DNA of 64,000 nucleotides from Panicum virgatum (lineage: Eukaryota > Streptophyta > Magnoliopsida > Poales > Poaceae): NCBI RefSeq assembly GCF_016808335.1, contig NC_053141.1, forward strand, positions 21,089,924-21,153,923, written 5' to 3'. The notes beneath the pieces are model-generated. The model ran no database searches and was not told the origin of the DNA. It saw only the letters and a program-made list of their open reading frames with translations. Below, in pieces: positions 1 through 10,519 of the stretch (its first letter is position 1; each line of letters begins with the position of its first letter). The translations under genes were made by a program, and so were the position numbers.

Positions 1-3000
1 GGCACGAACTTTTGCACTAGTTCGGCCTGTTTTGCACTGAGTTTCGTAAGGCAACCAAATGGTCCCGAATGTACCCAAGTAGTACGAAACGAACCAAACC
101 GTCAGCTTAGAGTCCAATAGGGTGGATCGGGTGCATTCGTTGCGAAAAAATCCAGCGCGACTTCGTGGCACAAACTTTTGCACTAGTTCGGCCCGTGTTG
201 CACCGAGTTTCGTAAGGCAACCAAACGGTCCCGAATGCACCCAAATAGTACGAAACGCACCAAACCATCAGCTTAGAGTCCAATGGGGTGGATCGGGTGC
301 ATTCGTTGCGAAAAATTCCTGCGCGATTTCGTGCACGAACTTTTGCACTAGTTCGGCCCGTTTTGCACCGAGTTTCGTAAGGCAACCAAACGGTCCCGAA
401 TGCACCCAAATAGTACGAAACACACCAAACCGTCAGCTTAGAGTCCAATGGGGTGAATCGGTTGCGTTCGTTGTGAAAACTTCCGGCGCGACTTCGTGGC
501 AGGAACTTTTGCACTTTTTCGGCCCGTGTTGCAACGAGTTTCGTAAGTCATCCAAACAGTCCCGAATGTACCTAAGTAGTACGAAACGCACCAAAACATC
601 TGTTTGGGTCCAATAGGGTGGATCGGGTGCGTTCGTTGCGAAAAATTCCGACGCGACTTCGTGGCACGAACTTTTGCACTAGTTCGGCCCGTTTTGCACC
701 GAGTTTCGTAAGGCAACCAAATGGTCCCGAATGCACCCAAATAGTATGAAACACACCAAACCGTCTGCTTAGAGTCCAATGGGGTGAATCGGGTGCGTTC
801 GTTGCGAAAAATTCCGGCGCGACTTCGTGGCACGAACTTTTGCACTAGTTCGGCCCGTGTTGCACCGAGTTTCGTAAGGCAACCAAACGGTCCCGAATGC
901 ACCCAAATAGTATGACACGAACCAAAACGTCAGCTTAGGGTTCAATGGGGTGCATCGGCTGCGTTCGTTGTGAAAAATTCTGACGCGACTTTGTGGCACA
1001 AACTTTTGCACTAGTTCGGCCCTTTTTGCATCGAGTTTCGTAAGGCAAACAAACAGTCCCATGTGCACCCAAATAGTATGAAACGCACCAAATCGTCAGT
1101 TTAGGGTCCAATGGCGTGGATCGGGTGCATTCGTTGCGAAAAATTCCGACGCGACTTCGTGGCACGAACTTTTGCACTAGTTCGGCCCGTTTTGCACCGA
1201 GTTTCATAAGGCAACCAAACGGTCCCGAATGAACCCAAATAGTCTGAAACGAACCAAAACGTCAGCTTAGGGTCCAATGGGGTGGATCGGGTGCGTTCGT
1301 TGCAAAAACTTCCGACGCGACTTCGTGGCACGAACTTTTGCACTAGTTCGGCCCGTTTTGCACCGAGTTTCGTAAGGCAACCAAACGGTCTCGAATGCAC
1401 CCAAATAGTACGAAACGACCCAAAATGTCGGCTTAGGGTCCAATGGGGTGCATCGGGTGCGTTCGTTGCGAAAAATTCCGACGCGACTTCATGGCACGTA
1501 ATTTTGCACTAGTTCGGCCCGTTTTGCATCGAGTTTCGTAAGGCAAACAAACAGTCCCGTGTGCACCCAAGTAGTACGAAACACACCAAATCGTCAGTTT
1601 AGGGTCCAATGGCGTGGATCGGGTGTGTTCGTTGCGAAAAATTCCGATGCGACTTCGTGGCACGAACTTCTGCACTAGTCCGTTTTGCACCAAGTTTCGT
1701 AAGGCACCCAAACGTTCCCGAATGCACCCAAATAGTATGAAACAAACCAAAACGTCAGCTTAGGGTCTAATGGGTGGATCGGGTGCGTTCGTTGCGAAAA
1801 ATTCCGACACGACTTTGTGGCACGAACTTTTGCACTAGTTCGGCCCGTTTTGCATCGAGTTTCGCAAGGCAACCAAACGGTCCCGAGTGCACCCAAATAG
1901 TACGAAACGCACCAAAATGTGAGTTTAGGGTCCAATGGGGTAGATCGGGTGCGTTCGTTGCGAAAAATTCCAACGCGACTTCGTGGCACGAACTTTTGCA
2001 CTAGTTCGGCCCGTGTTGCACCGAGTTTCGTAAGGCAACCAAACGGTCCCGAATGCACCAAAATAGTAGGAAACGAACCAAAACGTCGGCTTAGGGTCCA
2101 ATGGGGTGCATCGGGTGCGTTAGTTGCAAAAAATTCCGACGCGACTTCGTGGCACGAACTTTTACACTAGTTCGGCCCGTTTTGCATCGAGTTTTGTAAG
2201 GCAACCAAACACTCCCGTGTGCACCCAAATAGTACGAAATGCACCAAATCGTCAGCTTAGGGTCCAATGGCATGGATCGGGTGCGTTCATTGCGAAAAAT
2301 TCCGACGCAACTTCGTGGCACGAACTTTTGCACTAGTTCGGCCTGTTTTGCACTGAGTTTCGTAAGGCCACCAAATGGTCCCGAATGTACCCAAGTAGTA
2401 CGAAACGCACCGAACCGTCAGCTTAGAGTCCAATAGGGTGGATCGGGTGCATTCGTTGCAAAAAATTCCGGCGCGACTTCGTGGCACAAACTTTTGCACT
2501 AGTTCGGCCCGTGTTGCACCGAGTTTCGTAAGGCAACCAAACGGTCCCGAATGCACCCAAATAGTACGAAACGCACCAAACCATCAGCTTAGAGTCCAAT
2601 GGGGTGGATCGGGTGCATTCGTTGCGAAAAATTCCGGCGCGATTTCGTGCACGAACTTTTGCACTAGTTCGGCCCGTGTTGCACCGAGTTTCGTAAGGCA
2701 ACCAAACGGTCCCGAATGCACCCAAATAGTATGACACGAACCAAAACGTCAGCTTAGGGTTCAATGGGGTGCATCGGCTGCGTTCGTTGCGAAAAATTCT
2801 GACACGACTTTGTGGCACAAACTTTTGCACTAGTTCGGCCCTTTTTGCATCGAGTTTCGTAAGGCAAACAAACAGTCCCGTGTGCACCCAAATAGTACGA
2901 AACGCACCAAATCGTCAGTTTAGGGTCCAATGGCATGGATCGGGTGCATTCGTTGCGAAAAATTCCGACGCGACTTCGTGGCACGAACTTTTGCACTAGT

Positions 3001-3760
3001 TCGGCCCGTATTGCACCGAGTTTCGTAAGGCAACCAAACGGTCCCGAATGAACCCAAATAGTCTGAAACGAACCAAAACGTCAGCTTAGGGTCCAATGGG
3101 GTGGATCGGGTGCGTTCGTTGCAAAAAAATTCCGACGCGACTTCGTGGCACGAACTTTTGCACTAGTTCGGCCCGTTTTGCACCGAGTTTCGTAAGGCAA
3201 CCAAACGGTCCCGAATGCACCCAAATAGTACGAAATGACCCAAAATGTCGGCTTAGGGTAAAATGGGGTGCATCGGGTGCGTTCGTTGCGAAAAATTCCG
3301 ACGCGACTTCATGGCACGTAATTTTGCACTAGTTCGGCCCGTTTTGCATCGAGTTTCGTAAGGCAAACAAACAGTCCTGTGTGCACCCAAGTAGTACGAA
3401 ACACACCAAATCGTCAGTTTAGGGTCCAATGGCGTGGATCGGGTGCGTTCGTTGCGAAAAATTCCGATGCGACTTCGTGGCACGAACTTCTGCACTAGTT
3501 CGGCCCGTTTTGCACCGAGTTTCGTAAGGCACCCAAACGGTCCCGAATGCACCCAAATAGTATGAAACGAACCAAAACGTCAGCTTAGGGTCCAATGGGT
3601 GGATCGGGTGGGTTCGTTGCGAAAAATTCCGACGCGACTTCGTGGCACGAACTTTTGCACTAGTTCGGCCCGTTTTGCATCGAGTTTCGTAAGGCAACCA
3701 AACGGTCCCGAGTGCACCCAAATAGTATGAAACAAACCAAAATGTCAGCTTGGGGTCCAA
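1..3760. repeat. Multi-monomer (higher-order) duplication inside the satellite
   Basis: Variants that mark individual monomers recur in the same order. The block beginning at 1 (gcctgttttgcactgag, then aatgtacccaagtagtac) recurs near 2322. Marker variants at about 912-1030 recur at about 2735-2850, and those at about 1480-1800 recur at about 3300-3620. The offset is about 2322 bp at the start and about 1823 bp later, so the second copy lacks about 500 bp, or three monomers. This indicates a multi-kilobase duplication followed by a monomer-register deletion. Confidence 0.7.
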
Positions 3761-5306
3761 TGGGGTGGATCGGGTGCGCTCGTTGAAAAAATGTTTCGAC
3801 GCGACTTCGTGGCACGAACTTTTGCACTAGTTCGGCCCGTTTTACACCGAGTTTCGTAAGGAAACCAAACGGTCCCGAATGCACCCAAATTGTAAGAAAC
3901 ACACCAAAAACATGAATTTAGGGTAAAATGGGGTGGATCGGGTGCGATCGTTGCGAAAAGTTCCGACGCGACTTCGTGGCACGAACTTTTGCACTAGTTC
4001 GGCCCGTTTTGTACCGAGCTTCGTAAGGCAACTAAATGGTCCCGAATGCACCCAAATAGTACGAAACACACCAAAATGTCAGTTTAGAGTCCAATGGGGT
4101 GGATTGGGTGCGTGCGTTGCGAAATATTCCGACGCGACTTCGTGGCACGAAGTTTTGCACTAGTTCGGCCTGTTTTGCACCGAGTTTTGTAAGGCAACCA
4201 AACGGTCCCGAATGCACCCAAATAGTATGAAACGAACCAAAACGTCAGCTTGGGGTCCAATGGGGTGCATCGGGTGCGTTCGTTGCGAAAAATTCCGACA
4301 CGACTTCGTGGCACGAACTTTTGGACTAGTTCGGCCCGTTTTGCACCGAGTTTCGTAAGGTAACCAAACGGTCCCGAATGCACCCAAATAGTACGAAACG
4401 CACCAAAACATCAGTTTAGGGTCCAATGCGGTGGATCGGGTGCGCCCGTTGCGAAAAATTCCGACGCAAGTGCGTGGCACGAACTTTTGCACTAGTTCGG
4501 CCCGTTTTGCACCGAGTTTCGTAAGACCACCAAACGGTCCCGAATGCACTCAAATGGTACGAAACACACCAAAACATAAGTTTAGGGTCCAATGTGGTGG
4601 ATTGAGTGTGTTCGTTACGAAAAATTCCGACGCGACTTCGTGGCACGAACTTTTGCACTAGTTTAGTCTGTTTTGCACCGAGTTTCGTAAGGCAAACAAA
4701 TAGTCCCGAATGCACGCAAATAGTACAAAACGCACCAAAATGTCAGTTTAGGGTCCAATGGGGTGGATCGGGTGCGTTCGTTGTGAAAAATTCCAACGCG
4801 ACTTTGTGGCACGAACTTTTGCAATAGTTCGGCCCGTTTTGCACCTAGTTTCGTAAGGCAACCAAATGGTCCCGAATGCACCCAAATAGCATGAAACGCA
4901 CCAAAATGTCAATTTAGGGTCCAATGGGGTGGATCGGGTGTGTTCGTTGCGAAAAATTCCGACGCGACTTCGTGGCACGAACTTTTGCACTAGTTCGGCC
5001 CGTTTTGAACCGAGTTTCATAAGGAAACCAAACGGTCCCGAATGCACCCAAATAGTATGAAACGCACCAAAAATGTCAATTTAGGGTCCAATGGGGTGGA
5101 TCGGGTGTGCTTGTTGCGAAAAATTCCGACGCGACTTCGTGGCACGAACTTTTGCACTAGTTCGGCCCGTTTTGCACCGAGTTTCATGAGGCAACCAAAC
5201 ATTTCTGAATGTACCCAAATATTACGAAATGCACCAAAATATCAGTTTAGGGTCCAATAGGGTTGATCGGGTGTGTTCGCGAAAAATTCCGACGTGACTT
5301 TGTGGC
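1..5306. repeat. CentC/CentO-like tandem satellite, about 166-bp monomer
   Basis: About 32 head-to-tail monomers with a period of about 163-168 bp; the word ttttgcactagttcggcc recurs near 10, 174, 337, 671, 837, 1005, 1169 and 1335, for example. The array runs off the left edge and ends abruptly near 5306. The core, containing gttcgttgcgaaaaa preceded by a tggatcgggtg-type word and by a ccaaaa..agtttagggtcc-type word, resembles maize CentC and rice CentO as I remember them, so I infer a centromere-type grass satellite. Both strands contain long ATG-to-stop readings because the monomer is poor in stop codons; these repeat the same peptide words and are not genes. Nothing here shows whether the array is an active centromere or a displaced block. 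Confidence 0.9.
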
Positions 5307-5585
5307 ATTGTTGTCTAATCTGAGAAAAGTTTTGCATTAAAGGACTTAGGGGATCTACACTACTTCTTGGGTATTGAAGTACGGAGAGAAAAGGATACTT
5401 TGCTTTTATCTCAAGAAAAATATGCACGAGAAATACTTGAGCGTGTTGGGATGAAAAACTGCAAGCCGTCGGCCACACCGTTGTCAGCAACAGAGAAGCT
5501 TTCAAAATTTGAAGGAGAAGTCTTGGGCGCCGAGGATAGTACGAAGTATAGGAGCATTGTTTTGCTCTTCGAATACTGCTTGTAA
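5307..5585 (+). pseudogene. Ty1/copia reverse transcriptase fragment
   Basis: Just after the satellite, about 75 codons read as the late copia reverse-transcriptase segment: [15 protein letters not shown] starts near 5337, followed by [18 protein letters not shown] and then KYRSIV. Homology stops near 5560, where the usual continuation (GALQYLT type) is replaced by unrelated residues and a stop at 5583-5585. This is a truncated retrotransposon relic. It lies on the + strand and abuts the last satellite monomer, so it may mark an insertion that truncated the array. Confidence 0.75.
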
Positions 5586-6153
5586 TGTTTAATTCTTATA
5601 ATCTAGAATCATATAGGAAGTTGTATTGATGGAGGACTCGGCTAGAATAGAGATAAACATGTATAGCTTTCAGATACCGAGTCCTACCTATATTACAACT
5701 ACCACTTGTACAAACTCTTGCCTGTTCAGCATATATATTAACATGTATCCATGGTGAGCCAAATTAGGCAGCCATGTTCCCAAAATTTATACCCCAGTCT
5801 ATAAATATAAAGACTAGGTCGATTGAGGGTTTTTTTAACCATAATCGAATTAATACAAGTCTCTTTATCTTTCTTCCAAACCCTAGCTTTTCGAACTCTA
5901 ACTCTATTCTTCTTGTGTCTCTACGGTGTTCGAGGGCGTCTTGAGTGGCCAACCAATCTCAAGACAACCCTAGATCTTCAAGCTCTGACGGGGACCGTCC
6001 TGAGCTTGAGGTTCTAGGTCTTTGCGGTTTTTTTTTTGCATCCAACCGGTCTGACAGGTTGGCGTGACTGGTCGCCTCCTGAAGCTCGCTGGTGTTGATC
6101 GTTGCGATCCGCGTGTTCTAGCGCTTGTGTGTTGATCAGATTTGTGTCGACAA
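5586..6153 (+). mobile_element. LTR-like sequence downstream of the copia fragment
   Basis: Promoter-like, non-coding DNA with a TATA-like tataaatataaag near 5801 and a pyrimidine-rich 'aaaccctagc' leader downstream, a layout common in plant LTRs. It follows the copia fragment directly. No second LTR copy or TSD was found, so the limits are approximate and it could instead be unrelated promoter DNA. Confidence 0.35.
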
Positions 6154-6375
6154 ATGGCTAATCATGCCTTCCTTTTATTGTTTCGAGCTTTGTAACTCCA
6201 ATTTAAACACAATCACAGAACTTCCTGCAATGGCACGACAACTTGATATAGCGAATACCAATTATTAACAAAAAAAAGTTTGCATAGTAAATATCCTGTG
6301 GTTCTAAAAAAACCGTATTTATACGGTTCAAACATGAACGCGTGCGTCATTCACTAGTTCATTTACCATTCGTAA
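6154..6375. other. Intergenic spacer
   Basis: AT-rich sequence between the LTR-like block and the first MITE. I see no gene or repeat structure. Confidence 0.5.
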
Positions 6376-6571
6376 GGCTGGTCTCAGTGGAAGTTTTATA
6401 AACACAGTTAACTAGACTGAAAACTAGTTAACTATACCAGATGAGTTTCATGGTGATGAAACTCTCCTCACATCCCATGAAACTCTAGCTTTCTCTCTTT
6501 TTGCCATGTCAGCAAAAATGATGATATTTAATGTCATGAAACCCTTCATGAAACTCCCATTGAGACTGACC
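6376..6571. mobile_element. Tourist-like MITE (PIF/Harbinger type) with TAA TSD
   Basis: Terminal inverted repeats: the left end is ggctggtctcagtgg and the right end ccattgagactgacc is its near-perfect reverse complement. Both ends are flanked by TAA (6373-6375 and 6572-6574), the 3-bp duplication typical of PIF/Harbinger elements. It is 196 bp with no coding capacity. Confidence 0.8.
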
Positions 6572-6628
6572 TAATAGGTGTTGCATCGTGGAGTTATTGG
6601 TCTTCTCGTCTAGTCTTTCAACGACATA

Positions 6629-6806
6629 CCCCCTCCATCCCGAAATAACAAGAAGGTAAAATGACTATATTTGCCCCTATTTATTACTTGTATTAGACAG
6701 CAATTGATTTTACATGCACATACAATTTCTAAATATGATATAGTGACTTACTATTTGGGATAAATTTTGAATCCTATGATGAGTTAATTTTTTGAGATGT
6801 AGGGAG
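6629..6806. mobile_element. Stowaway-like MITE with TA TSD
   Basis: The left end ccccctccatcccgaaata and the right end ttttgagatgtagggag are diverged inverted complements, flanked by TA (6627-6628 and 6807-6808). It is 178 bp and AT-rich inside, as expected for a Tc1/mariner-derived Stowaway element. Confidence 0.7.
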
Positions 6807-6933
6807 TATTTCATACTTATTTCGCTTGTACCACCGAGGAGTTCTGAAAATATTTGGTCCGGAGCACTTGAGCACTCCGAATTTTCCATCAGACCTCAAC
6901 CTTGTTTTGCATCAAATAGTGGCCAAGACCTTA

Positions 6934-7267
6934 GAGCATCTCTAACAGTTTCCTATCTCTCTTTCCATCCTTATTTTTTGTTGAAAAAAAGCAAAAAACA
7001 TTCTCCAATAATTTCCGATACTAGTTTCTTATCTCCCAACAATTAGCAAATTGACCTTCCTTGTGCATAAAAATACGCACCCCTTTGTAGCTCCGGATCA
7101 CCCCTCTCTCACACTGTTTCCCGTGGAATTATCCTTGTGGGGTCATAATTTCTATTTTTTTAGTAAAAATAAGGAACTGTTGGAGATGAATTTGAGGAGT
7201 TTGCAAATAATAATATTTAGGGAGAGAATATTGGAAACTATTGAAAATTGCTGTTAGGAGCCTCCTC
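6934..7267. mobile_element. Possible MITE with gagcatctctaacag-type termini
   Basis: The left end gagcatctctaacag is roughly complementary to ctgttaggagcctcc near 7251-7265, and ggaactgttggagatg near 7172 repeats the motif internally. Elements with 'agagcatctccaacag' ends are common in grasses. No clear TSD was seen. If real, it lies immediately upstream of the PPR gene and would form part of its promoter or 5' UTR. Confidence 0.4.
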
Positions 7268-7416
7268 CTCGGACGCGGCTCTCTTCCCAGCCTACCACTC
7301 GCCCGCTTCCCGATCCAATCCGCTCCGTCCGTCTTCCCGTGCGCGTAATCATCACCCTCCATTGGATCTCCCCTTAATTTCGCAAGGCCGGCGCCCCCCA
7401 CCGTCCGCATCACACC

Positions 7417-9828
7417 ATGAAACCACCATCGCGCCTTCCCCCCCAACTCCGCCGCCGCCACCTCTCATCCGACGGCGACGCCGCCGCAGATGCCGCCGAG
7501 CTCGCCGGCGTGCTCGCTGTGGCGCCCTCGCCCGATGCAAAGCGAGAGATCGCCGCTATGCTCCGCCGCCTCGGCAGCCGCGGCCTCGCCTCCGCCCTCT
7601 CGTCCCTCCCGGCGCCGCTCCCCGGCGCCTTCGCCCTGCGCCTCGTCCAACATGTCCTCTCCGACTCCACTGCATGTGGCTCCCGTACAGGCGAGGACCT
7701 ACTCACCCCCCGCGTCTCGGCTCTCCTCCTTCCCTCGCTCGTCGCCGATCGCACCGCGCTCCCCTCCGCGCGCCGCCTCCTGTCACGCCTCATCCGCTTC
7801 CACCCTATCCCCTTGGCCGCGGCGGCTGTGGCCGACGTCGCCTGCACTGCCAGCTCGGACCTCCTCGTCCACGCCTGCCTCAACTCGCCCGCCCCCGGAT
7901 CCCTGTCCCGTGCCACCGACGCCTTCCACGTGCTCTCCACGCGTGGAGCCTCGCCTTCCATCAAGACCTGCACTATCCTCGTCGAAGCCTTGGGCTGTGC
8001 TGGTCAACTTGACGCTGCCAGAAAGGTATTCGACGAAATGCGGGATGGCAAGACTGTCGCCCCTGATGAGTACACGTACACGGTGATGATAAAGGCACTC
8101 TGCAATGCTGGTGAGGTTGATGCTGCTTTTGTGATGCTTGCGGAGTTGCGGCGAGCAGGGCTGCAGCCAACTGTGGTGACTTACAATGTGCTAATGGATG
8201 CACTGTGCAAGAGCGGGAGGGTGGAGGAGGCCTTTCTGTTGAAGGGGAGGATGGTTGAAGGTAGGGTGAGGCCAAGCGTGATCACGTTTGGCATCCTGAT
8301 CAATGGTCTTGCAAGGGGTGAGCGGTTTGGGGAGGTTGGAGCAGTGTTACAGGAGATGGAAGGTTTTGGGATCACTCCCAATGAGGTTATTTACAATGAG
8401 CTAATTGGTTGGCATTGTAGGAAAGGGCATTGCTCAGAGGCGCTTAGGCTTTTTGATGAAATGGTCTCAAAGGGAATGAAGCCTACAGTGGTGACATTCA
8501 ACTTGATTGCGAAAGCTCTATGCAAGGAAGGGGAGATGGAGCGTGCTGAGCAGATATTGGACGAGATGTTGTTGTCTGGGATGACAGTTCATTGTGGCTT
8601 GTTCAATACTGTGGTCGCGTGTCTTCTTCGAAGAACTGGAAGACTGGACTCGGTGCTAAGGCTTATAAGAGAAATGGTTGCCAGATTTATGAAACCAAAT
8701 GATGCTTTGATGACATCATGTACCCAGGAGCTTTGCAAGAGAGGGAAACACTTGGAAGCGGCTAAAATTTGGTTCAAAATGCTGGAAAAAGGTTTAGGTG
8801 TCAATATTGCAACATCCAATGCGTTGATTCATGGGCTTTGTGAAGGAAATAACATGAAAGAAGCCACTAAGGTTCTAAGGGCCATGGCGGAAAACGGGGT
8901 TGAATTGGATTGCATCACATATAACATAATGATTCAAGGTTTCTGCAAAGATAGTAAAATCGACGAAGCGATACAACTTCGTGATAACATGATCAAAAGA
9001 GGGTTTAAGCCTGATCTTTTCACATTTAATACTTTCCTATGCGCTTATTGCAATTTGGGTAAAATGGAAGAGTCCCTTCACCTGTTGGATCAAATGAAAA
9101 GTGAGGGCCTTAAGCCAGATATTGTGACGTATGGCACCATAATAGATGGTTATTGTAAAGCAAAAGATATTCTGAAGGCAAAGGAATATTTGAATGAATT
9201 GGTGAAAGTTGGGTTAAAACCGAATGTAGTAATATATAATGCTCTTATTGGTGGTTACTGTAAGAATGGTAATATTTCTGATGCAATTGGTGTTCTTGGC
9301 ACTATGAAGTCTAATGGCATACAACCAACTGCTGTAACATATGCCAGTCTTATGCATTGGATGTGTCATTCTGGTCTTGTTGAAAAGGCTAAGGCTATTT
9401 TTGCACAATGTATTGTAAAGAACATTGAGCTTGGAGTAATTGGCTATACAATTATGATTCAAGGTTTATGCGAAATAGGAAAAATTGATGAAGCTCTTAT
9501 CTACTTTAAGGAGATGCGTTCAAGGGATATACCACCAAATAAGTTGACTTATACCACTCTGATGTTTGCCTATTGCAAATCTGGCAACAGTGAAGAAGCG
9601 TCCAAGCTTTTTGATGAGATGGTGAGCTCAGGCATTGTTCCTGATAGTGTTTCCTACAATACAATAATTTCAGGGTGTTGTGAGGCAGATTCATTGGATA
9701 AGGCAATAGAAATTCCTGCTGAACTTCCCTTAAGAGTTTTGAAACAGGATTATTGTTCATACAATCCATTGGTTAACAGAAGAACTACACCCTGGTGCCA
9801 AAAAGAAGCCATTTCCAGTTCTGAATGA
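7417..9828 (+). CDS. P-class pentatricopeptide repeat (PPR) protein, intronless
   Basis: A single uninterrupted reading frame of 803 codons. From about residue 183 to the end there are about 17 consecutive 35-residue P-type PPR motifs and a partial one. Typical units are VVTYNVLMDALCKSGRVEEAF and IVTYGTIIDGYCKAKDI. PPR proteins bind organellar RNA base-by-base and act in its processing, stability, editing or translation. The N-terminal 180 residues are Arg/Ala/Ser/Leu-rich, acid-poor at the start (MKPPSRLPPQLRRRHLSS) and fit an organellar transit peptide plus variable domain. No E, DYW or SMR domain follows, so this is a pure P-class member. GC content falls from very high in the first 600 bp to AT-rich at the 3' end, a known grass pattern. 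The C-terminus (KEAISSSE) leaves the repeat pattern abruptly and may be an altered end. A mitochondrial or plastid RNA target cannot be deduced. Confidence 0.9.
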   Translation: MKPPSRLPPQLRRRHLSSDGDAAADAAELAGVLAVAPSPDAKREIAAMLRRLGSRGLASALSSLPAPLPGAFALRLVQHVLSDSTACGSRTGEDLLTPRVSALLLPSLVADRTALPSARRLLSRLIRFHPIPLAAAAVADVACTASSDLLVHACLNSPAPGSLSRATDAFHVLSTRGASPSIKTCTILVEALGCAGQLDAARKVFDEMRDGKTVAPDEYTYTVMIKALCNAGEVDAAFVMLAELRRAGLQPTVVTYNVLMDALCKSGRVEEAFLLKGRMVEGRVRPSVITFGILINGLARGERFGEVGAVLQEMEGFGITPNEVIYNELIGWHCRKGHCSEALRLFDEMVSKGMKPTVVTFNLIAKALCKEGEMERAEQILDEMLLSGMTVHCGLFNTVVACLLRRTGRLDSVLRLIREMVARFMKPNDALMTSCTQELCKRGKHLEAAKIWFKMLEKGLGVNIATSNALIHGLCEGNNMKEATKVLRAMAENGVELDCITYNIMIQGFCKDSKIDEAIQLRDNMIKRGFKPDLFTFNTFLCAYCNLGKMEESLHLLDQMKSEGLKPDIVTYGTIIDGYCKAKDILKAKEYLNELVKVGLKPNVVIYNALIGGYCKNGNISDAIGVLGTMKSNGIQPTAVTYASLMHWMCHSGLVEKAKAIFAQCIVKNIELGVIGYTIMIQGLCEIGKIDEALIYFKEMRSRDIPPNKLTYTTLMFAYCKSGNSEEASKLFDEMVSSGIVPDSVSYNTIISGCCEADSLDKAIEIPAELPLRVLKQDYCSYNPLVNRRTTPWCQKEAISSSE

Positions 9829-10391
9829 TGTGTAACCGAGGTTCCATTGGGCATGACTGGTTTTTGAGAAAGGTGTTGTCCAAGCATTAAATCGGAGGAA
9901 CTTGGGAGAATATGTGCACTACCACCTTGCCTTTGGTTGTATGCCTTGTGCATCCATCAAACATGCTACTCATGGTTGTCAACCTTTTCCATCAAGCACA
10001 GTCCAACAGAAGCAGAAGGTTGAATAGGTTTAAAAGTGGTAGTATGCATCGCCAACGACCATACTAGAGAGTCATCCAAGGGCAGCCACAGAATGCACTT
10101 TAGGTTTATTTGGTATGTACACTCTTACCTTAGTTGTTTGTTTATATGTTTCTTGTCTAGATTAACCCTGAATTAATAAGTTTTGGTTTTACGAAAGACA
10201 AACCATCTTTCAGCTGAATAATCATGTCATGTTTGTTGTTCATGCTAGTGTGTAACTTAAACAGGCTAAATCTTTTCTTGGTAAGTAATTGTTTTATTGG
10301 TTTAGCTTGAGAAAATATTGAAATAATTTATTGTGTGCCTTACAAGGGTAGCAGAAGTAAAACAAGCATTCAGTCTTAACAGTATTTTTAT

Positions 10392-10519
10392 CTAGTTTGC
10401 TTATGGGACCCATTTATACAGGACAACATTGTTGGATCAAAACAACAAGAGAGGCTAGTTTGCTTATTGGGACCCATTTATACAAGACAACATTGTTGGA
10501 TCAAAACAACAGGAGAGGC
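10392..10519. repeat. Tandem duplication, 62-bp unit x2
   Basis: The segment beginning ctagtttgcttat at 10392 repeats from 10454 with only a few differences, including ggacccatttataca and attgttggatcaaaacaac in both units. It is a recent local duplication in the PPR 3' flank. Confidence 0.85.

Noticed and set aside
107..5260. Dozens of 60-164 codon readings on both strands of the satellite
   Set aside because: They repeat the same peptide words each monomer (for example CTSSARFAPSFVRQPNGPECTQ) and follow from a stop-poor repeat. There is no start context or gene structure.
7248..8086. Long + and - readings overlapping the start of the PPR gene
   Set aside because: They are low-complexity Arg/Pro/Ala shadows of a GC-rich coding region in other frames. 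Only the 803-codon frame carries PPR motifs.
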